A stretch of 64,000 bases of DNA from Hymenobacter sp. BT559 (GTDB lineage: Bacteria > Bacteroidota > Bacteroidia > Cytophagales > Hymenobacteraceae). Positions 27,458-35,986 of the stretch are shown one piece after another (position 1 is the stretch's first letter; every line of letters begins with the position of its first letter). The DNA lies in the NCBI RefSeq assembly GCF_017571525.1, contig NZ_JAGETY010000003.1, positions 248,001 to 312,000 on the forward strand, read 5' to 3'. The notes under the pieces were generated by a model that was not told the DNA's origin, did no database searches, and saw only the letters and a list, made by a program, of their open reading frames with translations. A program made the position numbers and the translations under genes.

Positions 27458-27709
27458 AAGGCGAAAGGCTAGAGCGAAACGTCAAAATAAACGACTGCTA
27501 ATCAAATTAGTCTAGTTGGACGCTAGCCTGTTTAGTATTCAGCGCTGATGCTCAGCTTAAAATTCTTACTAGTGTTTAGTATAGCCGTGCTAGCTTACCC
27601 ACAATCTGTAAGTTAGCTCGGTAGGCTGCGTTGGCTCGTACACTTGCCAGCTAGCTTAGTGCCACCTAAATTGGCAGAAGTTTTTTCTAGCTAGTGTTCT
27701 TATTCCCTC
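27458..27709. promoter_or_regulatory. Divergent control region of umuDC and a hypothetical gene
   Basis: The 252 bp contain CTAATcaaATTAG (27498-27510), about 41 bp upstream of the umuD start, a palindrome CAGCGCTG (27540-27547), and two direct copies of GTTTAGTAT (27530-27538 and 27574-27582). No exact TAnnTTTG box is visible toward umuD. Control by an SOS repressor is inference. Confidence 0.35.
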
Positions 27710-28234
27710 ATGGCTAACTCCCGCACAGCGCCGCAGCCGGTGCCTGCCGATGAATGGCTGATGGCTGATTCCGAAGTTGTAATGGATACCTACTCTGACG
27801 AGTTGCCCACTGCCGATGAGCCCGACCCATTCACCGACGAGCTTCCCGACGATACCCCGGCTAACCTGTTTACCGATGAGCTGCCCACGGCCGACGAACT
27901 CGATACGACCGCCGCGCTTTGCCCCGCCTGCGGCGACTTGCTGGCTTGGCATGAGCAAGCTTGCTTGACCGCCACCACTGTCCTTACAGTTGCCGCGCCC
28001 ACCGCAACAACTGAGGAAGAACCCGTCGTCCGGCGGCCCACTCCCGCGGTTACTTTTGCCTATGAGCTGGGCCACCGCGTGCAGCCCACCCCCGCCCGTC
28101 CGGCCGAGGTCATCTGGCGCGGCCAGCTCAAGGAGCGCCATCCCGCCACCGGCCTCATCCACCGCGTCAATGTCTACCGCCTCAACGACGGCTATTGGGA
28201 CTGCTACCGCGAAGAAGAACTGCAGGTAGCCTAG
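27710..28234 (+). CDS. Hypothetical acidic repeat protein next to umuDC
   Basis: The 174-residue protein has an acidic N-terminal half with three imperfect repeats of the type (F/Y)xDELPTADE (about 25-65), then a CPAC half-ribbon (about 71-74). The compact C-terminal domain, of about 60 residues, runs VIWRGQLKERHPATGLIHRV, then YRLNDGYWDCYREEELQ. There is no signal peptide. It is divergent from umuD and shares its control region, which suggests a role tied to DNA damage or element biology, but no function can be assigned. Confidence 0.55.
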   Translation: MANSRTAPQPVPADEWLMADSEVVMDTYSDELPTADEPDPFTDELPDDTPANLFTDELPTADELDTTAALCPACGDLLAWHEQACLTATTVLTVAAPTATTEEEPVVRRPTPAVTFAYELGHRVQPTPARPAEVIWRGQLKERHPATGLIHRVNVYRLNDGYWDCYREEELQVA

Positions 28235-28309
28235 CCCGTCTTGTCCTGCCTGCAGTCCGGCCCAGCTACCCGCAGTAGCGCAGCAATACCTGCTCCTACA
28301 AAGGCTAGC

Positions 28310-30280
28310 CTAAACTGGTAGCCTGATACTAAACGTGGTGCCCTGCCCTTCTTGGCTTTCGACGCGGAGCGTGCCGCCGTGGCCCTGGGCGATAATGTCG
28401 TGGCTCAGGGAAAGGCCTAGCCCGGTACCCTGGCCTGTGGGCTTGGTGGTGAAGAAGGGCTGGAAGACTTTGGCCTGCACTTCTGGGCTCATGCCCGTGC
28501 CATTGTCCTGCACCCATAGCTCAACCGTGTCGCCGACCCGTTTAGTAGCCACGCACACGGTTGGCGCGTAGCCTGCCTCGCCGGCCTGCTGGCGCTTTTG
28601 TACGGCGTAGAAGGCGTTATTGAACAGGTTGAGCAGTACCCGGCCCAGGTCGGCGCCTACCCCCTCCACTAGCGGTAAGCCGGGAGCGAAGTCCGTTTGC
28701 AGCTCCGCGTTGAAGCTTTTGTCTTTGGCCCGCAAGCCGTGGTAGGCCAGGCGTAGGTATTCCTCAGCTAGGGAATTGAGGTCAGTGGGCTGGCGCTCGC
28801 CAGTGCGCTGGCGCGAGTGCTCGAGCATGCCGCGCACGATGCCGGCGGCGCGCTGCCCGTGCTGGTGAATCTTACTCAGGTTTTGCGCTAGGTCGTCAGC
28901 CAGCGCCGCTACTTCGTCGGTATCCCCCACCGCTTGCGCTTCTTTCAGTTCCTGCACCAGCTCGGCCGATACGTCGGAGAAATTATTGACGAAGTTGAGC
29001 GGGTTCTGAATCTCGTGGGCAATACCGGCCGTCAGTTCCCCCAGGCTGGCCATCTTCTCCTTCTGAATGAGCTGGGCCTGGGTGGCGCGCAGCTCGGTGA
29101 GGGCCTGGGTGGTCTGGTCGCGCTGAGCCTGAATCTCGGCTTTCCGCTGGCTTAGCAACGCGTTGGCCTGCTGCTGGCGGCGGTTGCTGCGCCAAAGCAC
29201 GAAGCCCAGCCCGGCCAGCAGGGCCAGCACCGCTAGCGTAGCGAACAGCAGCAGGCGCTGGCGGCGGGCATGGGCCGCCTCCTGCACCTGGGCCAGGCGC
29301 AGGCGCTGGATGCGGGCCTGCTGGGCCTGGTCGGCTCGCTCGGCCTCGTAGCTGGCCACATGAAAGGCGCCTTGCTGAGTGCTGAGCGAATCGCTCAGGG
29401 CCAGGCCGAGGCGGGCGTACCGGCCGGCGGGTTCGATTTGCCCGCGCTGGGCGTAGAAGTCGGCCAGCCCACGCAGATAAGCCAAGCGTTTCGGCACTAG
29501 CCTAGACTCGCCGGCCTTGCGGTAGGCGGTTAGCCAGGCAGCTTCGGCACGGGCCGACTCGCCGTGGGCGGCGTAGTAGCGCGCCCAGGTGGCATCCAGC
29601 TCTAGAATGCCGCCGGGGCTGTTGTTCATGCCTAGCTTCAGCGAGTCGGCCAGCTGCTGCGCGCGGGCTAGCAGCGGTCCGGCCTCGGCCACCCGGCGCA
29701 TATCGAGGAGCACGGCGCTTTTGACCACTAGGCCGTAGGCCTTGTTCTGTGGGGCCAGGGCGGCGTAGCTACGGGTCGTATCGGTGGGGACGCCCACTAG
29801 GGATTGGTTGGCCGCGCGCAGGGCGGCGGGGTAGTTGCGCAGCTGGCGGTAGGCCTGGGCCATACCCCAGTACGGGTAAGGATTCTTATCAAAGCCATAG
29901 CGCTGGGGCAGCGTGGTGCCCACGGCCAGTGCCTGGCGCAGAAAGAGCAGCGCCTTGGCCGGGTTGCCCCACTCCGCGTAGTAGTAGCCGACCACCTTCA
30001 GCTCATTTTCCTGATGATACCGGTCGATAGCACGGTAGAGGTCAGCCGAGCGTAGGTAGTGACTAATGCCTTGATTGTAGTCGCCCTGGTCCACGAAGGG
30101 CCGACCGAGTATATGGTGGCAAACAGCCAGATTTAGCTGCGCTTCCTGGGCCTGATACCGGGCTACCTTAGCTTGAAAATAGGCTATCCGGTCCGCCGGC
30201 TGCTTCAGTTTCCGGAATAACGCGCTAATAGTCGCTAGCAATTCCGGTGCGGGCCGATGCAAGCGGTCGAAGGCCTCCAA
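28310..30280 (-). CDS. TPR-containing sensor histidine kinase, 5' end lost
   Basis: The readable frame from the TTG at 30280 gives 656 residues, but coding-like sequence stays open upstream to about 30379, so the true N-terminus (normally a signal peptide) is missing. TPR-like helical repeats occupy about 1-330. A membrane segment follows (LLLFATLAVLALLAGLGFVLW), then a coiled coil and the kinase core: H-box GIAHEIQNPLNFV, N-box NLFNNAFYA, G1 DNGTGM, F-box FFTTK, G2 GQGTGLGLS. It should autophosphorylate on the H-box His. No intact response regulator is adjacent; only a receiver fragment exists at 21.6 kb. Confidence 0.8.
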   Translation of the reverse strand: MEAFDRLHRPAPELLATISALFRKLKQPADRIAYFQAKVARYQAQEAQLNLAVCHHILGRPFVDQGDYNQGISHYLRSADLYRAIDRYHQENELKVVGYYYAEWGNPAKALLFLRQALAVGTTLPQRYGFDKNPYPYWGMAQAYRQLRNYPAALRAANQSLVGVPTDTTRSYAALAPQNKAYGLVVKSAVLLDMRRVAEAGPLLARAQQLADSLKLGMNNSPGGILELDATWARYYAAHGESARAEAAWLTAYRKAGESRLVPKRLAYLRGLADFYAQRGQIEPAGRYARLGLALSDSLSTQQGAFHVASYEAERADQAQQARIQRLRLAQVQEAAHARRQRLLLFATLAVLALLAGLGFVLWRSNRRQQQANALLSQRKAEIQAQRDQTTQALTELRATQAQLIQKEKMASLGELTAGIAHEIQNPLNFVNNFSDVSAELVQELKEAQAVGDTDEVAALADDLAQNLSKIHQHGQRAAGIVRGMLEHSRQRTGERQPTDLNSLAEEYLRLAYHGLRAKDKSFNAELQTDFAPGLPLVEGVGADLGRVLLNLFNNAFYAVQKRQQAGEAGYAPTVCVATKRVGDTVELWVQDNGTGMSPEVQAKVFQPFFTTKPTGQGTGLGLSLSHDIIAQGHGGTLRVESQEGQGTTFSIRLPV

Positions 30281-30537
30281 AACTACCTGGGCGCTATCAA
30301 GCTGCTGGGTGAGCGGCGCGCCGGCTTTGGCAAGTTGCGCAACGGCGTATTCCCGGCGGTCAGCTACGTCTCGACCAACTCACCAAAATCGGCCAGGCCT
30401 AGATTCAGGTCACTTGCTGCTGGGATGGTCAGCGCACTAAGTTTGGCGCTGGTCAGAAATGCCTATCTAGACACTGGGATGCTAAGCGCGAGCGCGTTAA
30501 AGAAAGGCCCGATTCCTATGCTGAGGATATCAACCAG
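30281..30537. other. Junction between truncated kinase and integrase
   Basis: On the minus strand the kinase frame continues upstream (DRREYAVAQLAKAGAPLTQQ) to a stop near 30379. On the plus strand the integrase frame continues upstream from 30538 (QKCLSRHWDAKRERVKERPD, preceded by DGQRTKFGAG) to a TAG near 30400. Both genes lose their 5' ends at the same spot, which looks like a deletion junction near 30380-30400. Confidence 0.55.
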
Positions 30538-31701
30538 GTGCTTGATGACTATGTAACCGCTGCCCAAGCTACCTACCGCGCCGCACAGAGCCAGCCTCTA
30601 CCCAAAGAACAACTGCGGTCTGGCATCGAACATCATCTTGCGGTCCTTAAAGCTGAGCGTACTGGCCGGGCATTGGTGCCAGCGCCGCTCATGGCAGTCC
30701 GCACCATCCTCGACCACTTCGACGCTTGGATTGCCGAGGAAGAGCAAAAGGTATCTGTACGCACTGGGCGCAAACTCAGCGCCGACACCATCTGGACACA
30801 CAGGGCTGTACGTAAGGAACTTGCTGACTTCGCAACCCATCGCCGACAGCCCCTAAGCTTTGAGGGACTCAATAAAGCCTTCTACGACGGACTGCGTAAT
30901 TACATGCTTGGGGTGGTAGGCCGTAGCCCGCGCACGTTCAATACCTATGTTAAGCGCCTGCGCTCCTTTCTATTTTGGGCCGAAAGCCAAGAGCTACCTG
31001 TGCCGCCCCACTTTCGTAAAACTCTGCGCCTAGCTCCCAGCTATGTAGGTAAAGATGCCCTTACTCAGGAGGAATTAATGCAAATAGCTGCTATCGATTT
31101 TGCCTCGTCTCAGGTGCAGACTTACTTGGCCGCGGCATTCCCCGAGCCGCCATCAAGGAATGAAGGTAGTGGAGGGCGCAACGCCCTAACCTCAGCCGAG
31201 CACGCTTTACGCGCGGAGTGGACCCGCGACACGTTTCTGCTCTGCGCCTATACGAGCCTGCGCCACGGTGACGCACAAGAGCTTGGCTGGCAGCATGTCT
31301 TTCCGAAGCAAGAGTTGCTAAAGAAGCAGCTCAATAAAACAACCGTTGTGGGCCTTATCCCCTATCTTGATGACGACGTGTTTCAACCAGTAGCTCTTCT
31401 AGAAAAATACAGCCCTTTAGGGTTAGAAACTTGCATGCCTTTCGTGCGAGACCCTTGGCTGTATTTGCCTCATATAGCAGTTCTGGCTCGCATTACTCGC
31501 CTGAAGCTTGGCATGCATGTAGGTCGCAAAACCTACGCTACCCTGAAAATTTATCAAGGTGTTCCAGCACGCCTAGTAATGTTGGCCACCGGTCACCAGA
31601 CCGAATCACAATTCAACGTGTACCTAGGTATTGATGAAAAAGAGTTGCTCGACTCACATCGCAAGACCGCCCGTCGACTACCGGCGGTCGCGGTAGCCTA
31701 A
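30538..31701 (+). CDS. Tyrosine recombinase (integrase of the element)
   Basis: From the GTG at 30538 the protein has 387 residues; the frame is open for about 45 more codons upstream and encodes the usual arm-binding start (SRHWDAKRERVKER), so the true start is unclear. A SAM-like core-binding domain (about 60-170) is followed by the catalytic domain. The catalytic residues are Arg in TSLRHGDAQE (about 242), His-x-x-Arg in HVGRKTYATL (about 326-329), His in ATGHQTES (about 353) and the nucleophile Tyr in FNVYLGI (about 362). It catalyses site-specific integration and excision. It ends 134 bp before the right attachment repeat. Confidence 0.9.
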   Translation: MLDDYVTAAQATYRAAQSQPLPKEQLRSGIEHHLAVLKAERTGRALVPAPLMAVRTILDHFDAWIAEEEQKVSVRTGRKLSADTIWTHRAVRKELADFATHRRQPLSFEGLNKAFYDGLRNYMLGVVGRSPRTFNTYVKRLRSFLFWAESQELPVPPHFRKTLRLAPSYVGKDALTQEELMQIAAIDFASSQVQTYLAAAFPEPPSRNEGSGGRNALTSAEHALRAEWTRDTFLLCAYTSLRHGDAQELGWQHVFPKQELLKKQLNKTTVVGLIPYLDDDVFQPVALLEKYSPLGLETCMPFVRDPWLYLPHIAVLARITRLKLGMHVGRKTYATLKIYQGVPARLVMLATGHQTESQFNVYLGIDEKELLDSHRKTARRLPAVAVA

Positions 31702-31717
31702 ACCAATTGGCAAAAGC

Positions 31718-31753
31718 AGGGGCAGAATAAGGGGCAGAATAAGGGGCAGTATA
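31718..31753 (+). repeat. Three 12-bp tandem repeats inside the right end
   Basis: AGGGGCAGAATA at 31718 and 31730 and AGGGGCAGTATA at 31742 are head-to-tail with a 12-bp period. The same octamer with the same period occurs inside the left end (9091, 9103). They are likely arm sites for the integrase. Confidence 0.7.
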
Positions 31754-31835
31754 ACTCAGAAGCTAACTGAATGTGACTGAATCTGGCTGTCACAATCAAC
31801 TCAAAACGCCTTCTACGCTTATTAAATGCCAATCA

Positions 31836-31875
31836 GAAAAGTATAGGCACAAAAAAAGGCCGCGCCACCCGGCAC
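31836..31875 (+). repeat. Right attachment site (attR), 40-bp direct repeat
   Basis: Identical to 9004-9043. It contains the T-run half and most of the stem of the glnN terminator; the adjacent GACC (31876-31879) in the chromosome completes that stem. Confidence 0.85.
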
Positions 31876-31879
31876 GACC
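31851..31879 (-). terminator. Terminator of glnN overlapping attR
   Basis: On the minus strand GGTCGTGCC, loop GGGT, GGCGCGGCC form a 9-bp stem with two G-U pairs, followed by seven T. It lies 65 bp past the glnN stop. The left attachment copy lacks the outer four bases of the stem. Confidence 0.75.
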
Positions 31880-31943
31880 CTTTCCAAACCCGGACGCAGC
31901 GAGAATTCCCACCCAGCGCTGGTCCGTGGCTCCAACCCAGTGG

Positions 31944-34133
31944 CTAGTGCCGGAACAAAAGTTCGCGGTACTTCACCAAGGGCCAGTCCTCATCGGCCAC
32001 AAGCAGTTCGAGCTTGTCGGCCGCGCGGCGAATAACCGCAAATTTTTCCTTTACCGTGTCGCAGTACGCAATGGCACGCTCGCGGGCATCTTCAATACGG
32101 TTGGCCACTTTGCGGGCCTCTATCATCTCATCTACGGTCGTCTTGATAGTTGAGACGTAGCGCGAAATAGACTTAATCATTTCCAAGGTCACCTGGCTGT
32201 GGTCGTCGTCGAGGCCTAGCTCGCGCAGGCCGCGCACGTTTTGCACCAGTTTGTTTTGGTAAGCCAGGGCCGTAGGGATTACGTGGTTTACAGCCAAATC
32301 GCCGAGCACACGGCTCTCAATCTGAATCTTTTTCGTGTAATCTTCCAGCAGAATTTCGTGGCGGGCGTGTAGCTCGGTGTGCGACAAGATGCCGTGACGG
32401 GCGAACAGTTCGGCGGCGTTGTCGCGCACCATTGCATCGAGGGCTAGCGGCGTAGTAGGCACGTTAGAAAGGCCGCGGCGGGCAGCCTCTTCCTTCCACT
32501 CATCCGAGTAGCCGTTGCCTTCGAAACGAATATTTTTCGATTCGATAACATAGCTGCGCAGCACATCTACAATAGCTACTTCCTTCTTCTTGCCCTGTGC
32601 GATGAGCTCGTCTACTTCATTTTTGAAGTCGATGAGCTGGTCGGCCACGATGGCGTTGAGCGTGGTCATGGCCGACGAGCAGTTGGCCGACGAGCCCACG
32701 GCGCGCAGCTCAAACTTGTTGCCGGTGAAGGCAAACGGCGAGGTGCGGTTGCGGTCAGTATTGTCGAGGATGATGGCCGGAATCTTGTCGATTCCCAGCT
32801 TGAGGTAGATGTTGTCGCCCTTGTCGAGCGGCAGCTTGGCAGTGCGCTCCAGCTCGTCGAGCACGCCGTCGAGCATCGAGCCCAGGAATACCGACATGAT
32901 GGCCGGCGGTGCTTCGTTGGCACCGAGACGGTGGTCGTTGCTGGCCGAGGCAATGCTGGCGCGCAGCAGGTCGCCGTAGCGGTGCACGGCCTTCACCGTA
33001 GTGATAAAGAAGGCCAGGAACTGTAGGTTCTCTTTAGGACGGCGGCCGGGGGCTAGCAGATTCACACCGGTGTCGGTGCTCATCGCCCAGTTGTTGTGCT
33101 TGCCCGAGCCGTTGACGCCGGCGTAAGGCTTCTCGTGCAGCAGCACTTTGAAGTTGTGCTTCAGAGCCACGCGGTCCATCACATCCATCAGCAGCTGGTT
33201 GTGGTCAATGGCCAGGTTGGCATCCTCGAAAGTCGGGGCGCACTCGTACTGGTTGGGCGCTACCTCGTTGTGGCGAGTGCGCAGCGGAATACCCAGCGCG
33301 TTGGCTTCTTCTTCAAAGTCAAACATGAAGGCGTGCACGCGGGGCGGAATCGAACCGAAGTAGTGGTCTTCGAGCTGCTGGCCCTTGGCCGGGGCGTGGC
33401 CAAAGAGGGTGCGGCCGGTCATCACGAGGTCGGGGCGGGCGTCGTAGAGCGCTTTGTCGACCAGGAAGTATTCCTGCTCAATGCCGAGCGTGGTGTTCAC
33501 GCGCTGCACGTCTTTGTCGAAATACTGGCACACGTCGAGGGCAGCTTTTTCGAGCACGGCCAGCGACTTGAGCAGCGGGGCTTTGTAGTCGAGCGCCTCA
33601 CCGGTGTAGGCCACGAAAATCGTGGGAATGCACAGTGTTTTGGCGCCTACCGTTTCGATGATAAACGCGGGAGAGGTAGGGTCCCAGGCGGTGTAGCCGC
33701 GGGCCTCGAACGTGTTGCGAATACCACCGTTGGGAAACGACGAAGCATCAGGCTCCTGCTGCACCAGCGCCGAACCTTTAAAATTCTCAATCGGCCGGCC
33801 GTCCGAGTTCAGGTCGAAGAATGAGTCGTGCTTTTCGGCGGTGGCACCGGTGAGGGGCTGAAACCAGTGGGTGTAGTGCGTGGCACCCTTGGCCATAGCC
33901 CAGGTTTTCATGGCCGAAGCCACGGCATCGGCCACATTGCGCTCAACCGGCGTGCCGTGCTTGATAGCCCCTTGCAGCTTTTTGAAGTATTCGCCGGGCA
34001 TATTCGCCCGCATTGCCTCGAGGTTAAACACATTTTGCCCGAAGGAGTCGGAGCGGCGGCTTGCTATGGGCTTTACCGTCAGCGCCTGGCGCTGGTCAAC
34101 GAGCTCGAGAGCTTTAAAGCGGAGAATGGCCAT
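31944..34133 (-). CDS. glnN: Glutamine synthetase type III
   Basis: The 729-residue protein is the long GSIII form, which is the main ammonia-assimilating enzyme of many Bacteroidota and makes glutamine from glutamate, ammonia and ATP. Family blocks include the N-terminal SFGQNVFNLEAMRANMPGEY, GATHYTHWFQPLTGATAEKHDSF (begins about 84), the substrate block LGIEQEYFLVD (about 223), NGSGKHNNWAMSTD (about 345), and HRLGANEAPPAIMSVFLGS. It is divergent from the porin-amt unit, consistent with a shared nitrogen role. A TAGTTTTG box lies on its strand at 34171-34164, about 31 bp upstream of the start. Confidence 0.95.
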   Translation of the reverse strand: MAILRFKALELVDQRQALTVKPIASRRSDSFGQNVFNLEAMRANMPGEYFKKLQGAIKHGTPVERNVADAVASAMKTWAMAKGATHYTHWFQPLTGATAEKHDSFFDLNSDGRPIENFKGSALVQQEPDASSFPNGGIRNTFEARGYTAWDPTSPAFIIETVGAKTLCIPTIFVAYTGEALDYKAPLLKSLAVLEKAALDVCQYFDKDVQRVNTTLGIEQEYFLVDKALYDARPDLVMTGRTLFGHAPAKGQQLEDHYFGSIPPRVHAFMFDFEEEANALGIPLRTRHNEVAPNQYECAPTFEDANLAIDHNQLLMDVMDRVALKHNFKVLLHEKPYAGVNGSGKHNNWAMSTDTGVNLLAPGRRPKENLQFLAFFITTVKAVHRYGDLLRASIASASNDHRLGANEAPPAIMSVFLGSMLDGVLDELERTAKLPLDKGDNIYLKLGIDKIPAIILDNTDRNRTSPFAFTGNKFELRAVGSSANCSSAMTTLNAIVADQLIDFKNEVDELIAQGKKKEVAIVDVLRSYVIESKNIRFEGNGYSDEWKEEAARRGLSNVPTTPLALDAMVRDNAAELFARHGILSHTELHARHEILLEDYTKKIQIESRVLGDLAVNHVIPTALAYQNKLVQNVRGLRELGLDDDHSQVTLEMIKSISRYVSTIKTTVDEMIEARKVANRIEDARERAIAYCDTVKEKFAVIRRAADKLELLVADEDWPLVKYRELLFRH

Positions 34134-34163
34134 GAAATGAATGATGGGTATCTGATTTCAGGG

Positions 34164-34171
34164 CAAAACTA
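34164..34171 (-). promoter_or_regulatory. Candidate -7 box of glnN
   Basis: The minus strand reads TAGTTTTG, a TAnnTTTG match, about 31 bp before the glnN start. No TTG lies at the expected upstream spacing. Confidence 0.45.
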
Positions 34172-34481
34172 CGGCAGAGGAGGTAATTTATAGCATACCC
34201 CCCTCCCCATTTAGCGGATTTATTAGCCAAAGCATCTTATTCAACCGATGAAGGGGCTAGAAAAATTATCGAGCCCCTCATGGGGCCCTATTCTTACTTC
34301 TTACACGTAGCGCCGCAAGGCAGTACTCAGTAGCAGATTGCCGGCGCAGTCTGCCCAGGGTCTAGCGGCCCATCCTTATCCAGTATTGCCGCTCCTACTT
34401 ATACCCAAAATAGGCGAGGTGAGTATTTAACCTGGATGTTTACGCCCGGAAGTATAATTTTTTAAAAATCAGTGCTCTTCC

Positions 34482-34511
34482 TTGCAAATAACCTTGAGGC
34501 TGTTACTTTTG
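34482..34511 (+). promoter_or_regulatory. Promoter of the porin-DUF4468-amt unit
   Basis: TTG at 34482-34484, exactly 19 nt, then TACTTTTG at 34504-34511, an ideal Bacteroidota promoter. The start site would be near 34518. Confidence 0.7.
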
Positions 34512-34731
34512 CCAATAGCCTCTATAAAGAATATTCCCTTATTATTTAGGGGTTGTTTGCTATAACTACAACCATTTTCGTCCAACTACCCTTTCCTATT
34601 ACCCTATCATAGAACCACACGATAGCTTTTATTGCTAAATAGCCCTCTAGCTACACACCCCATGCACTGGTTGAATTTGCCGTTTTTTCTTTAAAAACTC
34701 CTTTCCTGCCTTACCAGCCAGCTAAGACCTG

Positions 34732-35934
34732 ATGAAAAAACCGCTACTTGTAACCATACTGGCCTTGGGTAACGGGTCCGCCTTCGCCCAAACGGATACT
34801 ACCGATATTGGCCGGCTCAGTATTTCGGGCTACATCGACTCGTATTACCTCACGGCTTTCAACCGGCCTAAGTCGGGGAACCTGCTAGGGGTAGACCAGT
34901 TGGCGGGCCGGGCGTTTGACCGGCTGCCCGACCAGTTTGCCCTGGGCTTAGTGCAGGCCAAGCTTTCATATTCCAATCGCAAGTCGGACATGGTTATCGA
35001 CCTGACTTTCGGACCGAACGCGGAGCTGGGCAATTTTGGCAACACCAGCGGCGCACTTAATATGTATCGGCCGCAAGCGCCCTACGTGGCGGCACTCTAC
35101 GGTACATCGGCCGCTATCAAGCAGGCTTATTTCACTTACCGGGCCACCTCCAAGCTCAGCTTCACGGTGGGACAGTTTGGCACTCATATCGGCTACGAGG
35201 TCATTGACGCACCGCTCAACTATAATTATTCACTGTCTAATCTGTTCAACAACGGCCCCTTTTACCATTTGGGGCTAAAAGCGGCCTATAGCTTCTCCAA
35301 TAAGGCTGCGCTGATGCTGGGCGCGGTCAACAACTGGGACAACCTCACCGATAACAACAAGCAGAAATCGCTCATCGGCCAGTTTACCTATAAGCCTTTG
35401 GCTACCTGGACAGTGTACGTCAACTGGATAGGCGGCTACAGCGACGATACTTACCTGACCACCCTGGTGCAGAACGGAACCCTGCCCCCTGCTTTCGAGA
35501 ACTACACCCGCAACCTTCTCGACCTCACTACGACGTACCAGGTAACGCCCAAATTTTTCTTGGGTCTTAATGCGGCCTATGGCCAGTACAGCTTCCGGCC
35601 CGACGACACCGATGAAGGCCTGCTTATGGCTAAATATGGCGGTGCAAGCCCTAGCTGGGGTGGCGTGGCGCTTTATAGTAACTACGCGTTCAGCGATGTG
35701 CTAGGGGTAGGCTTCCGCTTCGAGCACTTTGAGGATAAGCATGGGGTGCGCTACCTGCAAACGGTAAATAACTCGCTGACTATCACGGCGCCTATTACTA
35801 TCGCCGCGGGCAAGCTGCAAGTCAAGCCTGAATTCCGGCTCGATACGGCCCCCGTCAAATATTACGAAAACTCGGCCGGGCAAGGCACTACTACGCAGAG
35901 CACGCTCGGGGTGGCCTTCATCTACAAGTACTAG
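34732..35934 (+). CDS. Outer-membrane porin, OmpL/Bbp2-like
   Basis: The 400-residue protein has a signal peptide (KKPLLVTILALGNGSAFAQ). The start of a barrel follows (LSISGYIDSYYLTAFNRPKS), then many amphipathic strands ending in aromatic residues, including VGQFGTHIGYEVIDAPLNYN, a hallmark of the beta-barrel porin-2 family, and a C-terminal strand with terminal aromatic residue (LGVAFIYKY). It should form an outer-membrane channel. Placed before amt and opposite glnN, it may admit small nitrogen compounds; that substrate is inference. The leader is about 210 nt. Confidence 0.8.
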   Translation: MKKPLLVTILALGNGSAFAQTDTTDIGRLSISGYIDSYYLTAFNRPKSGNLLGVDQLAGRAFDRLPDQFALGLVQAKLSYSNRKSDMVIDLTFGPNAELGNFGNTSGALNMYRPQAPYVAALYGTSAAIKQAYFTYRATSKLSFTVGQFGTHIGYEVIDAPLNYNYSLSNLFNNGPFYHLGLKAAYSFSNKAALMLGAVNNWDNLTDNNKQKSLIGQFTYKPLATWTVYVNWIGGYSDDTYLTTLVQNGTLPPAFENYTRNLLDLTTTYQVTPKFFLGLNAAYGQYSFRPDDTDEGLLMAKYGGASPSWGGVALYSNYAFSDVLGVGFRFEHFEDKHGVRYLQTVNNSLTITAPITIAAGKLQVKPEFRLDTAPVKYYENSAGQGTTTQSTLGVAFIYKY

Positions 35935-35986
35935 CCCAGCGGTGGTGGCCCGGAGGGGCTAGCCGGGCCTTTCACGCTTTTTTGGT

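Larger units (their letters stand above)
9004..31875 (+). mobile_element. 22.8-kb integrated element (genomic island)
   Basis: The segment is bounded by 40-bp identical direct repeats. A tyrosine integrase gene ends 134 bp before the right repeat, and 12-bp-period AGGGGCAG repeats lie just inside both ends. The right repeat lies in the terminator downstream of glnN. Contents include a resolvase, IS1182-type and MITE-like elements, umuDC with a group II intron, and several broken genes. I see no conjugation, replication or phage structural genes, so it is either a degraded integrative element or one mobilised in trans. Confidence 0.8.
34134..34731. other. Divergent control region of glnN and the porin-amt unit
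   Basis: No gene is visible in these 598 bp. They hold the candidate -7 box of glnN (34164-34171, minus) and a full promoter for the rightward unit (34482-34511), leaving a leader of about 210 nt before the porin ATG. A short inverted pair, GGGGCTAGA(34251)...GAGCCCCTCATGGGGC, lies in the middle. No known riboswitch class was recognised. Confidence 0.5.

Noticed and set aside
33096..33824. Open frame of 242 codons antisense to glnN
   Set aside because: Shadow of the GSIII gene; Val/Gly/Arg-rich product with no recognisable motif.
34518..34731. Riboswitch in the leader of the porin-amt unit
   Set aside because: The leader is long but I could not recognise the conserved core of a known class such as glutamine or cobalamin.
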